Positions 1-7,418 of a stretch of 22,831 nt of DNA are shown piece by piece; positions within the stretch are counted from its first letter, which is position 1, and the number at the start of each line of letters is the position of its first letter. This stretch comes from UBA4717 sp045577925 (GTDB taxonomy: Bacteria > Bacillota > Clostridia > Oscillospirales > CAG-272). A program made the translations under genes and the position numbers. Where the stretch lies: positions 1 through 22,831 of the forward strand of contig JAZNJH010000023.1 in assembly GCA_045577925.1 (NCBI GenBank), written 5' to 3'. The notes beneath the pieces are model-generated. The model searched no databases. It saw only the letters and a program-made list of their open reading frames with translations, and was not told where the DNA came from.

Positions 1-66
1 AGTTATTTCCGATGCTGTTTATTACTTTAATTACATCAAACCGATTCGTAAATTAAACAGAAAACC

Positions 67-93
67 GCCTGTTCAATTCAGGCTTGAACAGGC
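67..93. terminator. Hairpin terminator at the left edge, possibly bidirectional
   Basis: A 10-bp perfect stem (GCCTGTTCAA, 67-76, with TTGAACAGGC, 84-93) closes a 7-nt loop. On the minus strand it is followed by a U-rich stretch, so it can end the three-gene operon coming from the right. On the plus strand a looser T-rich tract follows at 103-114, so it could also serve a gene outside the window. Positions 1-66 and 94-136 show no gene. Confidence 0.7.
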
Positions 94-163
94 AGCTTAA
101 ATTTATTCTTTTTTGTGTCTACTAACTATTGACTATTTCACTCGAAAGAGTTTGCTTTTTTAC

Positions 164-889
164 TTATTCACGGTCTTTGATAAAATTCACAGCCATTGTA
201 ATGTCATTTAAAAGAACACCATCAGCACCAAGAGATAAGCATTTTTCAAGGAATTCAGGACTGCCTTCCATACTTTCGAGAGGAATTTTCATAAACGGTT
301 CTTCTTTTAAATTACAAGCCATAATAAAAACTTCGGCATTCGGGCAAAGTTCTTTTATATCAGCAGGTTTTACCTTGTCAAGCCATTGTTCCCACAGTCT
401 TAAGATACCCGCACCGTGTTTGTAAAAATCCTCGGCATCCGAAGGAGAGGGAAGAAAGGCTAAGATTTTTTCAGAGGAAAGAAGAGGTGAAAAGCACTTT
501 AACATATCAAGCGAGACTACACCAACTATAAGCGGTAGCTTTGAGTTTACAATATATTCTGCGAATTCGGTATCGTATTGTGTGAGTTTTATGTGCAACA
601 GAATAGGTGTTTTTTCCGTATACCCTTGTGCTAATTCGTCAAAGGTCAAAAGTGTGTGCCCGGCATCTTTCATCATTGACTTCATTTCGTTATATGTTTG
701 TGTTGAAACGGTGGCATCTCTACCTGCAAGACGGCTAAGATCTTCATCGTGATATATAACGTAAATTCCGTCTTTGGTTTTTCTGATATCACATTCAACA
801 GCATCGGCACCGGCACGTGCAGAAGCTATAAAACTCTCAAGTGAATTTTCTTTTGCAAGATTTCCGCCACGATGTGCTATAAGCTTCAT
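164..889 (-). CDS. Glycerophosphodiester phosphodiesterase family protein
   Basis: A 241-residue protein of the GDPD TIM-barrel family, which hydrolyses glycerophosphodiesters to an alcohol and glycerol 3-phosphate. Visible signatures are the N-terminal HRGG (His6, Arg7), EN at 14-15, the E-x-D metal pair Glu32 and Asp34, and the catalytic-type His47 in YHDEDLSR. The usual third metal ligand, Glu in the E-I-K motif, appears as His99 (LLHIK), so metal binding or substrate may differ. There is no signal peptide, so it is probably cytoplasmic. The ATG is preceded by AAGGAG, which lies just past the stop of the upstream ceramidase-like gene (14-nt gap), and it is the last gene of a three-gene operon. 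Family membership is confident; the substrate is unknown. Confidence 0.88.
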   Translation of the reverse strand: MKLIAHRGGNLAKENSLESFIASARAGADAVECDIRKTKDGIYVIYHDEDLSRLAGRDATVSTQTYNEMKSMMKDAGHTLLTFDELAQGYTEKTPILLHIKLTQYDTEFAEYIVNSKLPLIVGVVSLDMLKCFSPLLSSEKILAFLPSPSDAEDFYKHGAGILRLWEQWLDKVKPADIKELCPNAEVFIMACNLKEEPFMKIPLESMEGSPEFLEKCLSLGADGVLLNDITMAVNFIKDRE

Positions 890-903
890 TTAGTTACTCC
901 TTC

Positions 904-2406
904 TTATACAAATAATTCATTTATCATTTTTAGTGTTTGTTTTACAAGTTCATCTCCACCTTCGTGACCTACAATACCGCTTGCGACAAATGCACTGTAA
1001 TGTCCGCCGCGCTCTGCCCGTTCGGTCGGGATGTAGCCCTCGATTCCGTTTGCGAGCTGAACAAGCAAAGTCTGCTCGGCATTACTGTTTGCTTTGATCT
1101 GATTTCCGTATTTAATGAAAGGCTCAAATGGATTCGTTGCAATAGCGATATTCCCGAGCCTTATAATGTGTACTTCTGTATCAAGAGTTAACATTACTTC
1201 CTGTATCTCGGCACGCATAAGATCGCCAAGCGGTCCTGTAAGATTTCCTACGTCATTATAATCGACATCACCCCCTTTGTTTTGGAGATATTCTTTTATT
1301 ATACGTTTTGCATTTTCCAATGTCACTTGGGTAACTTTTCTGACAGGGAGCTGTATCGTATGAACGGTATGCTCAAGCACAGCTTCATCCTGAGCTTTGT
1401 CAAGTCCGTCTTTATATACGTTGATTATTTCACTTGCAATACGTCTGCCCGTCTTTTTCATGCCTGAAATATCAAACATCGAAGGGTCGGCTTTCCTTTT
1501 CGGAGGGTTACTTCGTATGATATTGGGATCGTTAAGGTCACTTTCAGGTTCTACCCATCTGATAAGATCAACAGGGCATTGGTCGCCTGCAATAGAGCAA
1601 AGACCGAGCACGAATATATCTTCTCCGAAGTATTTGCGAAGCAAGACTTTTACCTCCCCCCAGAAGTCGGGAGAGATAAAAAGCCTGTGCTGAACACATT
1701 GCGCAGGACATGCAAGATTTGCAACAACACCGGTTACCTTGTTATTTTTATCAAACATATAAAGAAGTTCAATTCCCGTATCGCTGCCGCCTTCTATTTC
1801 TTCAAAGGTTACAGTATGAGTATCTCCCCACATTTTAGCAGAGCCGTCATTGTATACAATGCGCCTGCACATTCCCACAGGAGCACGCCCGAAAGCGTTG
1901 GAAAAAGCCCCTTCCTTTCTGTTTGACCAGGCTTCAAGCGTTACAGCGGTAAGTCGTTCAGCAAGCAGTTCAAAATACTCCTCTGACGTTATAACGTCAT
2001 CTCGCTTGACGTTTACCTTTTCGATATACTTTTTATCTTCGTCAAGCTCTCGCTCAAGCAAGTCACGGTGAGTCACAAACATACCGTATTCTGCGGTTCT
2101 GTTGTATCTCGGATATGTAGGTGCGGTATGAGTATGTGTTGCCGCATATATGGTTTTTGTGGGATCAAGTCCGAGAGCGGTTCCTTTAAGGTTTTCTCTG
2201 ACTTTTTCAACCAAGTTATAGGAAACTCCGTTAACGTCAACAGAAACGATCACCGCCTGATTGTTGCCAGATTCGATTGCAAGCGCGGTTGCCGTTATTG
2301 GCTTTTCAACGTATTCGGAGATACGTTCTGCAAACTGACCTATAAGTGAAGCTTTTTTGTCGGGTGTTATATCGATTTCCGACCAGCCTATTTTGAGATT
2401 TTTCAT
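904..2406 (-). CDS. Neutral/alkaline ceramidase-like hydrolase (N-terminal domain family)
   Basis: A 500-residue protein resembling the catalytic domain of neutral ceramidases, zinc amidases that split N-acyl bonds of ceramide. Candidate zinc ligands are His93 in the THTHT motif (90-94), His240 (CVQH), Glu428 (NPFEPF) and Tyr458 (GYIPT). The spacing and order resemble the Pseudomonas enzyme. The family nucleophile motif GD-x-S-P appears as GDQCP (274-278), so Cys277 sits where Ser is expected. No signal peptide and no C-terminal Ig-like domain are seen, unlike secreted ceramidases, which suggests an intracellular enzyme with an amide or ester substrate not necessarily ceramide. It lies 14 nt downstream of the GH39-like gene and 14 nt upstream of the GDPD gene. 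Fold assignment is confident; substrate is inferred. Confidence 0.82.
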   Translation of the reverse strand: MKNLKIGWSEIDITPDKKASLIGQFAERISEYVEKPITATALAIESGNNQAVIVSVDVNGVSYNLVEKVRENLKGTALGLDPTKTIYAATHTHTAPTYPRYNRTAEYGMFVTHRDLLERELDEDKKYIEKVNVKRDDVITSEEYFELLAERLTAVTLEAWSNRKEGAFSNAFGRAPVGMCRRIVYNDGSAKMWGDTHTVTFEEIEGGSDTGIELLYMFDKNNKVTGVVANLACPAQCVQHRLFISPDFWGEVKVLLRKYFGEDIFVLGLCSIAGDQCPVDLIRWVEPESDLNDPNIIRSNPPKRKADPSMFDISGMKKTGRRIASEIINVYKDGLDKAQDEAVLEHTVHTIQLPVRKVTQVTLENAKRIIKEYLQNKGGDVDYNDVGNLTGPLGDLMRAEIQEVMLTLDTEVHIIRLGNIAIATNPFEPFIKYGNQIKANSNAEQTLLVQLANGIEGYIPTERAERGGHYSAFVASGIVGHEGGDELVKQTLKMINELFV

Positions 2407-2420
2407 AAATATATCCTTCG

Positions 2421-3761
2421 TTATTGTGCTTTTGTAAGTTTTATCAAATACGAACTGTATGGCGCGAGCCTAAGTATTGTAGCGAAGCGCTTACATGTAA
2501 AGATTTCTTCTTTTACAAGCTCCATATCATGCTCTTCATCAAGCAGATAATATTTTGCCTTTATCTTGCCTATAAAGTCGGCAGAGTATATTTCTATTTT
2601 AACATCTTTTTCCTCTGCGCCCTCGTCACGGTAGTTTGTAAGCATTATAGCCGCTGCTTCCGAACTTTTTGCCGCGCATGTATAAAGCGCTTCGTCTTCT
2701 GTAACTACATTAACATATTCGCCGAGTTCATAAAGCTCACTGAACATGGCAAACGGGTAATATCCTTTAAGCGGAAGAAGCGTGTCGCTGTTAAACATTC
2801 CGTTCCATATTTTTTCCGGACGTGCATCGTAATACATAAGTAAGTCCACCGTAGGGTATGCCTGAAGTGCACACATGACTGCTGCGCAGAAGGATGCTCC
2901 TTTGATTCCCTTGATCGCTTTAATAAATTCGAGCCTGTTGCTCCAATTTTTGACGTAATTCCACTCGTTAATAATGTGTTCGGCATTCGTATAACCGTAT
3001 TTTTCAATTAATGCATCAACCTTTTTTGCTTTTTCTATAATCTTCTTAGGCTCGTACGTATAAATATGCCACGAGAAAAAGTCGAGGGGTACAGCGCGCT
3101 TTTTCATTTCGCATAAAAAGTCTTCTGCCCAATCAAGTTTTGTCGCAAGAGCAGGCCCGCCTATTTTAAGGTGAGGGAAGCGCGATTTCAAGTATTTTGC
3201 GGCAGTTTCATAAAAATCAAAGAATTCTGCCTTTGTACCGCTCCACGTTCTTTTGTTTGAAGCATCGTCTTCGTCAAGATCAGGCTCGTTCCATATTTCA
3301 AAATATTTTATATTAAAATTATATCCGTTTGCCCATCCGTTGTTATAATGCAGAATAATGTGCTCACATATCTTTGCCCATTTTTCAAAATCGGGAGGCA
3401 TTATCGTTCCGTATTTTTTAGGCCAATGCTCAATACTTGTACCGAGTCTGTAGAAGTTTTCGGAATCGGCAGCTATGACGTTTTTAGTATATTCGTCCGT
3501 AAGAGTGAAGTCGTACGCACTTTCATCATTAACATCACGTTCAAAATCGGGGAAAATACAATGTATATCAACAAGGTGCTGGCTGCCGTAACATTCGCTG
3601 AGGCTCGCGTCATGATTTCTGGCATACGGAAGCTTCAATGATTTATATGTAGTGTAGTTTGTTCTGCCAATATCGTTTCCCGAGGAAGGTCCGTTGTTTA
3701 CGGCGTGCATAGGTTTGATCTTACCCTTGTTTATGTTAAAATCAATTTTGATACTATTCAT
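2421..3761 (-). CDS. GH39-like glycoside hydrolase
   Basis: A 446-residue clan GH-A glycosidase most like family 39 (beta-xylosidase / alpha-L-iduronidase type). The acid/base sits in the NEP motif (Asn158-Glu159-Pro160), the nucleophile is probably Glu266 in NEW (265-267), and SWHIY (230-234) matches the conserved His/Tyr region between them. A beta-rich C-terminal segment follows the barrel (about 340-446). There is no signal peptide, so it should act on an imported or endogenous substrate. The start ATG has a strong GGAGGTG site 5-6 nt upstream. It is the first gene of the minus-strand operon, transcribed divergently from the LysR-type gene, which probably controls it. Substrate specificity cannot be told from sequence alone. 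Confidence 0.85.
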   Translation of the reverse strand: MNSIKIDFNINKGKIKPMHAVNNGPSSGNDIGRTNYTTYKSLKLPYARNHDASLSECYGSQHLVDIHCIFPDFERDVNDESAYDFTLTDEYTKNVIAADSENFYRLGTSIEHWPKKYGTIMPPDFEKWAKICEHIILHYNNGWANGYNFNIKYFEIWNEPDLDEDDASNKRTWSGTKAEFFDFYETAAKYLKSRFPHLKIGGPALATKLDWAEDFLCEMKKRAVPLDFFSWHIYTYEPKKIIEKAKKVDALIEKYGYTNAEHIINEWNYVKNWSNRLEFIKAIKGIKGASFCAAVMCALQAYPTVDLLMYYDARPEKIWNGMFNSDTLLPLKGYYPFAMFSELYELGEYVNVVTEDEALYTCAAKSSEAAAIMLTNYRDEGAEEKDVKIEIYSADFIGKIKAKYYLLDEEHDMELVKEEIFTCKRFATILRLAPYSSYLIKLTKAQ

Positions 3762-3798
3762 ATCACACCTCCGGGCTTTATATTTATAATCTGATTAT

Positions 3799-3828
3799 AT
3801 TATAAACTCAATATCATTTGTGTGTAAA
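3799..3828 (-). promoter_or_regulatory. Candidate promoter of the GH39-ceramidase-GDPD operon
   Basis: On the minus strand a TTTACA -35 (3828-3823) and a TATAAT -10 (3804-3799) are separated by 18 nt. They lie about 40 nt before the start of the GH39-like gene. The region is very AT-rich, so alternatives exist. Confidence 0.5.
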
Positions 3829-3847
3829 TAACAAAAAAATATATATC

Positions 3848-3869
3848 ACTATATCTTGAAATATATAGT
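3848..3869. promoter_or_regulatory. Inverted repeat in divergent promoter region, possible LysR operator
   Basis: ACTATAT (3848-3854) and ATATAGT (3863-3869) form a perfect 7-bp inverted repeat around an 8-nt centre. It lies between the divergent LysR-type gene and the glycosidase operon and overlaps the likely -35 of the regulator gene. LysR-type proteins bind interrupted dyads in such places and often autoregulate. Operator function is inferred from position. Confidence 0.4.
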
Positions 3870-3884
3870 AAAATGTGATAAGAT
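3856..3884 (+). promoter_or_regulatory. Candidate promoter of the LysR-type gene
   Basis: TTGAAA (3856-3861) and TAAGAT (3879-3884) are 17 nt apart. A better -10 match, TATAAT at 3884-3889, lacks a well-spaced -35. Either would start transcription about 50 nt before the ATG. Confidence 0.4.
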
Positions 3885-3939
3885 ATAATAAAATATAAAA
3901 TGAGTGCATATAAACTTGTACATACAAGAAGAGGGTATT

Positions 3940-4785
3940 ATGGAATTTTTACAGCTTAAATATTTTCAACACGCAGCTAAAACCGAAAATTTTTCTCATA
4001 CGGCTATGGCTTTTATGGTTCCAACTTCAAGTATATCATCTTCTATAAAAAAGCTTGAGACAGAGCTTGGTACTCAGCTTTTTAACAGAAGTGCCAATAA
4101 ACTGTCGTTGAGTGAAAACGGCAAGTTGTTTTTGAAAACAGTTGATACCATATTTAATGAGCTTGAAAAAACAAGAAATAATATGTCATATATAGGTGGA
4201 TTACCTTCCGGAAAAATAAACATACTTATTGTTACAAACAGATATTTAGTTATAAAGCGGTTAGATGACTTCAGAAATCAATATCCTAATATAGATTTTT
4301 TAATTGATTTTGGAAATGATACTAACTATAGCCGATATGACATTATTATTACTGATACTATATTTGATAATAAAGATTTTGATCAAACTGACTTTATTGA
4401 TGAAGAAATTATGCTTGCAGTCCATAAGACCAATCCCCTTTCCAGCAGAAAGCAGGTAAATATGAGTATGCTTGAAAATGAAAAATTTCTTTGCTTTTAT
4501 CCCAAACAAAGTCTCAGAACTATTACAGATACTCTTTTCAAACAGGCTCGTATTTCACCGAGTATCATAGTTGAATGTGATGACCCTACGTGTATAAGAG
4601 AGTTTCTTAAAATGGGTATGGGAGTCAGCCTTGTTCCTGCACTATCTTGGCAAAATAAGCTTGATCCGGCGATATCTCTTATAAGAATAAATAACGGAAT
4701 TTACCGTAGCTCAAAAATTTATATAAATAAAAAGGCTTCAATAGGTTCAAAGGCGTTTGTTACATATATAAAAAATATGATATAA
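3940..4785 (+). CDS. LysR-family transcriptional regulator
   Basis: A 281-residue regulator with an N-terminal winged helix-turn-helix (about 1-60; the segment LKKLETELGTQLFNR-like reads here as IKKLETELGTQLFNRS) followed by a periplasmic-binding-protein-like effector domain (about 88-275). I chose the ATG at 3940 because AAGAAGAGGG lies just upstream and the protein then begins MEFLQLKYF, the typical LysR N-terminus. A GTG at 3904 would add 12 residues without a good ribosome site. It is divergent from the GH39-ceramidase-GDPD operon, the usual arrangement for a LysR regulator and its target. The inducer is unknown. A terminator begins 5 nt after its stop codon. Confidence 0.9.
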   Translation: MEFLQLKYFQHAAKTENFSHTAMAFMVPTSSISSSIKKLETELGTQLFNRSANKLSLSENGKLFLKTVDTIFNELEKTRNNMSYIGGLPSGKINILIVTNRYLVIKRLDDFRNQYPNIDFLIDFGNDTNYSRYDIIITDTIFDNKDFDQTDFIDEEIMLAVHKTNPLSSRKQVNMSMLENEKFLCFYPKQSLRTITDTLFKQARISPSIIVECDDPTCIREFLKMGMGVSLVPALSWQNKLDPAISLIRINNGIYRSSKIYINKKASIGSKAFVTYIKNMI

Positions 4786-4790
4786 AATAA

Positions 4791-4818
4791 AAAGCAAACT
4801 CATTCGAGTTTGCTTTTC
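4791..4818. terminator. Bidirectional terminator between LysR gene and atpC
   Basis: An 11-bp perfect stem (4791-4801 with 4806-4816) closes a 4-nt loop ATTC. T-rich tracts follow on both strands. It ends the LysR-type gene (+) and the atp operon (-), whose last stop codon is at 4822-4824. Confidence 0.9.
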
Positions 4819-4821
4819 TTT

Positions 4822-5085
4822 CTATTCAATTATCTCAAATTTTGTGGCTATAATCCGAGTGTTGTCTTTTTGAACGCTTATAAAACCGCCCTCAACGTCA
4901 GCAGTTATTACCTTGCTTTCCTCGGTTGTGATTTTTGCGATACCTTTTCCGAGCGGCGCGGCATAATCGATGTGTTTTCCAAGTATGCATATATCACCGT
5001 CTGCCGCGCGGATTACAAGTTTTGTCACCTTGCCGTCGAACTTGATGCCCGACATTGTGAGTGCCGTTAAATTAAAGCTTGTCAT
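4822..5085 (-). CDS. atpC: ATP synthase F1 epsilon subunit, short form
   Basis: An 87-residue protein matching the N-terminal beta-sandwich of the F1 epsilon subunit, which joins the central stalk with gamma and couples rotation to the c-ring. Residues 15-50 (including FDGKVTKLVIRAADGD) carry the family pattern. The usual C-terminal helical hairpin of about 45 residues, which inhibits ATP hydrolysis in many bacteria, is absent: the stop comes right after the sandwich. Short epsilons are known in some lineages, so this may be natural. The start overlaps the atpD stop by 4 nt (ATGA), so the two are translationally coupled. It is the last gene of the operon, followed at once by a terminator. No coding trace of the missing domain is visible downstream. 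Confidence 0.88.
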   Translation of the reverse strand: MTSFNLTALTMSGIKFDGKVTKLVIRAADGDICILGKHIDYAAPLGKGIAKITTEESKVITADVEGGFISVQKDNTRIIATKFEIIE

Positions 5086-6488
5086 ACCTTTGCCTCGCTT
5101 GCCTTGGCTTTTTCGACTGCTTCGTCTATCGTTCCAACAAAGAGGAATGCAGATTCGGGAAGATTATCGTGCTTGCCTTCGATGATTTCGTTGAATCCTC
5201 TGATAGTTTCCTTTATCGGTACATATTTACCTGTCATACCGGTAAACTGTTCTGCAACAGTAAAGGGCTGAGAGAGGAATCTCTGCACCTTTCTTGCACG
5301 GCTTACAGTAAGCTTATCTTCTTCAGAAAGCTCGTCCATACCCATGATCGCGATAATGTCCTGAAGCTCCTTGTATCTCTGGAGTATTGCCTGAACCGCC
5401 CGTGCCGTTTCGTAATGCTCTATACCGACAACGTCGGGGGAAAGTATACGAGATGTGGAATCAAGCGGGTCTACTGCCGGATAGATACCGAGCGAGGATA
5501 TTGCACGGGAAAGCACCGTAGTTGCATCAAGGTGAGCAAACGTTGTTGCAGGAGCAGGGTCTGTAAGGTCATCGGCCGGAACGTATACTGCCTGAACTGA
5601 CGTGATAGAGCCGCGTTTTGTTGACGTGATTCTTTACTGAAGCGCACCCATTTCTGTTGCAAGTGTGGGCTGATAACCAACTGCTGACGGCATACGGCCG
5701 AGTAGTGCCGACACTTCGCTTCCTGCCTGAGTAAACCTAAATATGTTATCTATAAAGAGAAGAACGTCCTGACCCTCTCTGTCGCGGAAATATTCTGCCA
5801 TTGTAAGACCGGAGAGCGCAACTCTCATTCTTGCTCCGGGCGGTTCGTTCATCTGACCGTACACAAGTGCGGTCTTGTCGATAACGCCCGACTCCTTCAT
5901 TTCATTATAAAGGTCATTACCCTCACGTGTACGCTCTCCTACACCTGAGAACACGGAAAGTCCGCCGTGCTGCTTTGCAATGTTGTTGATAAGTTCCATT
6001 ATTATAACGGTCTTACCAACTCCGGCACCGCCGAACAGACCTATCTTACCGCCCTTTGCGTATGGGCAGATAAGGTCGATGACTTTGATACCTGTTTCAA
6101 GTATTTCGGTTGTGCCTTCCTGCTCGTCATAAGAGGGTGCACTGCGGTGGATCGGCCACCTTTCGCTTGCCTCGGGAGAGGGCATGTTGTCAACAGGGTC
6201 GCCGAGTACGTTGAAGATTCTTCCAAGTGTAGCATCACCCACGGGAACGGTTATACCGCTGCCGGTATCAACAGCATCTGTGCCGCGTACCATACCGTCG
6301 GTTGAACTCATGGCGATACATCTTACCACGTCATCACCGAGGTGCTGTGCAACCTCTGCAACTACCTTTGCTCCGTTATTGTCAATTTCAATAGCGTTAA
6401 GCAAAGCCGGGAGCTTGCCACTTCCAAATTTTATGTCAAGTACAGGACCGATTACCTGTATTACCTTGCCTATATTTTTCTCACTCAT
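5082..6488 (-). pseudogene. atpD: ATP synthase F1 beta subunit, interrupted by one in-frame TAA
   Basis: The reading frame runs 469 codons from ATG to TGA, the normal length for the catalytic beta subunit, but codon 285 is TAA (5634-5636). Before it lie the P-loop GGAGVGKT (153-160), the catalytic Glu185 in GERTRE, and the ADP/ATP-contact region ending MGALQ. After it the frame continues unbroken with RITSTKRGS, the VPADDLTDPAPATTFAH segment and the DELSEED hinge. In relatives the codon after Gln is Glu, so GAA to TAA, one base, explains the break. Taken literally the product is a 284-residue fragment lacking part of the nucleotide site and the C-terminal helical domain. Neighbouring genes use TAA as an ordinary stop, so reassignment is unlikely. 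A consensus or base-calling error is the simplest explanation; a real nonsense mutation would be severe. Confidence 0.9.
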
Positions 6489-6535
6489 GTCTATATGCTT
6501 ATCCTTTCATAAGTACATCTGAGAGTTTTAATTTA

Positions 6536-7393
6536 TTACAATTCTCCGGCGCCTGACACGATCTCGGTTATTTCCTGCGTAATAGCCGCCTGTCTTGCAC
6601 GGTTGTATTTTAAATTAAGTTCTTCAATCATTTCCGCCGCATTATTTGTTGCAGCCTCCATTGCCATACGTCTTGCGCCATATTCGCTTGCAAGCGATTC
6701 GCATACCGCCGCGTATACCATTGAGCTTACGTACTGCGGTACTATTGCATTAATTACCGCTTCGGGGGAAGGCTCGTACAAGGTAAGTGCACGCGCTTCT
6801 TTTGTATCCGAGTCGATTTCTGCAGTCATTGGCAAAAGAGTCAGAGCCTTTGGCTCTTGTGCGAGCATTGATACAAATTCGCTGTATACAACGTACAATT
6901 TATCAAATCTCTGATTTGTATATTCCTTTGTGAGCACGTCGCAGATGTGTGTGCATTCTTCGGTATCGGTATCATCTGCTCTGAGCATATTGTTGTTTAT
7001 TATTTCATATCCGTGATTATAGCAGTATTCGTATGCCTTTTTTCCGATAGGGTAGTAGCATACGTTGTCACCAGCGGCAATGCTTTCTGCAAGCTTAAAA
7101 ACGTTATTGTTAAATCCGCCTGCGAGTCCACGGTCACCCGCCACAAGGACTATACACGATTTTGTGTGTTCGCGTACAGCCGTATACGTTGACATAACAC
7201 CGCTTCCGCAGTTTTTTACGATGCCCGACATAGTGTCGTACAAAAGCTTCATAAAAGGAAGCGTTTGCTGCGCTCTCTCCTTTGCCCGTCTGAGCTTTGA
7301 GGAGGCAACAAGCTCCATTGCTTTTGTTATATGCATCGTACCTTCAACGCTTTTGGTGCGGGTTTTTATGTCCTTCATCGAAGAAGCAGCCAT
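6536..7393 (-). CDS. atpG: ATP synthase F1 gamma subunit
   Basis: A 285-residue central-stalk subunit that turns inside the alpha3-beta3 ring. The N-terminal helix with KDIKTRTKSVEGTMHITKAM (8-27) and the following SSKLRRAKE, and the C-terminal helix with NRARQAAITQEITEI, are the two antiparallel coiled-coil strands typical of gamma. The middle domain is less conserved, as usual. Length matches the family. It sits between atpA (25 nt) and atpD (47 nt) in the standard order. Nothing looks damaged. Confidence 0.97.
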   Translation of the reverse strand: MAASSMKDIKTRTKSVEGTMHITKAMELVASSKLRRAKERAQQTLPFMKLLYDTMSGIVKNCGSGVMSTYTAVREHTKSCIVLVAGDRGLAGGFNNNVFKLAESIAAGDNVCYYPIGKKAYEYCYNHGYEIINNNMLRADDTDTEECTHICDVLTKEYTNQRFDKLYVVYSEFVSMLAQEPKALTLLPMTAEIDSDTKEARALTLYEPSPEAVINAIVPQYVSSMVYAAVCESLASEYGARRMAMEAATNNAAEMIEELNLKYNRARQAAITQEITEIVSGAGEL

Positions 7394-7418
7394 TTAAACC
7401 TCCGATATATGCCTTAAT

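Noticed and set aside
3904..3939. GTG start for the LysR-type gene
   Set aside because: It would add 12 residues unlike the family; the ATG at 3940 has the ribosome site.
5634..5636. Stop codon reassignment of TAA
   Set aside because: Other genes in the window, for example atpA, atpG and rpsC, end at TAA at the expected length.
5471..5680. A separate minus-strand frame spanning the break in atpD
   Set aside because: It is out of frame with beta and its translation does not resemble ATP synthase. The true frame continues directly through the single TAA, so there is no frameshift.
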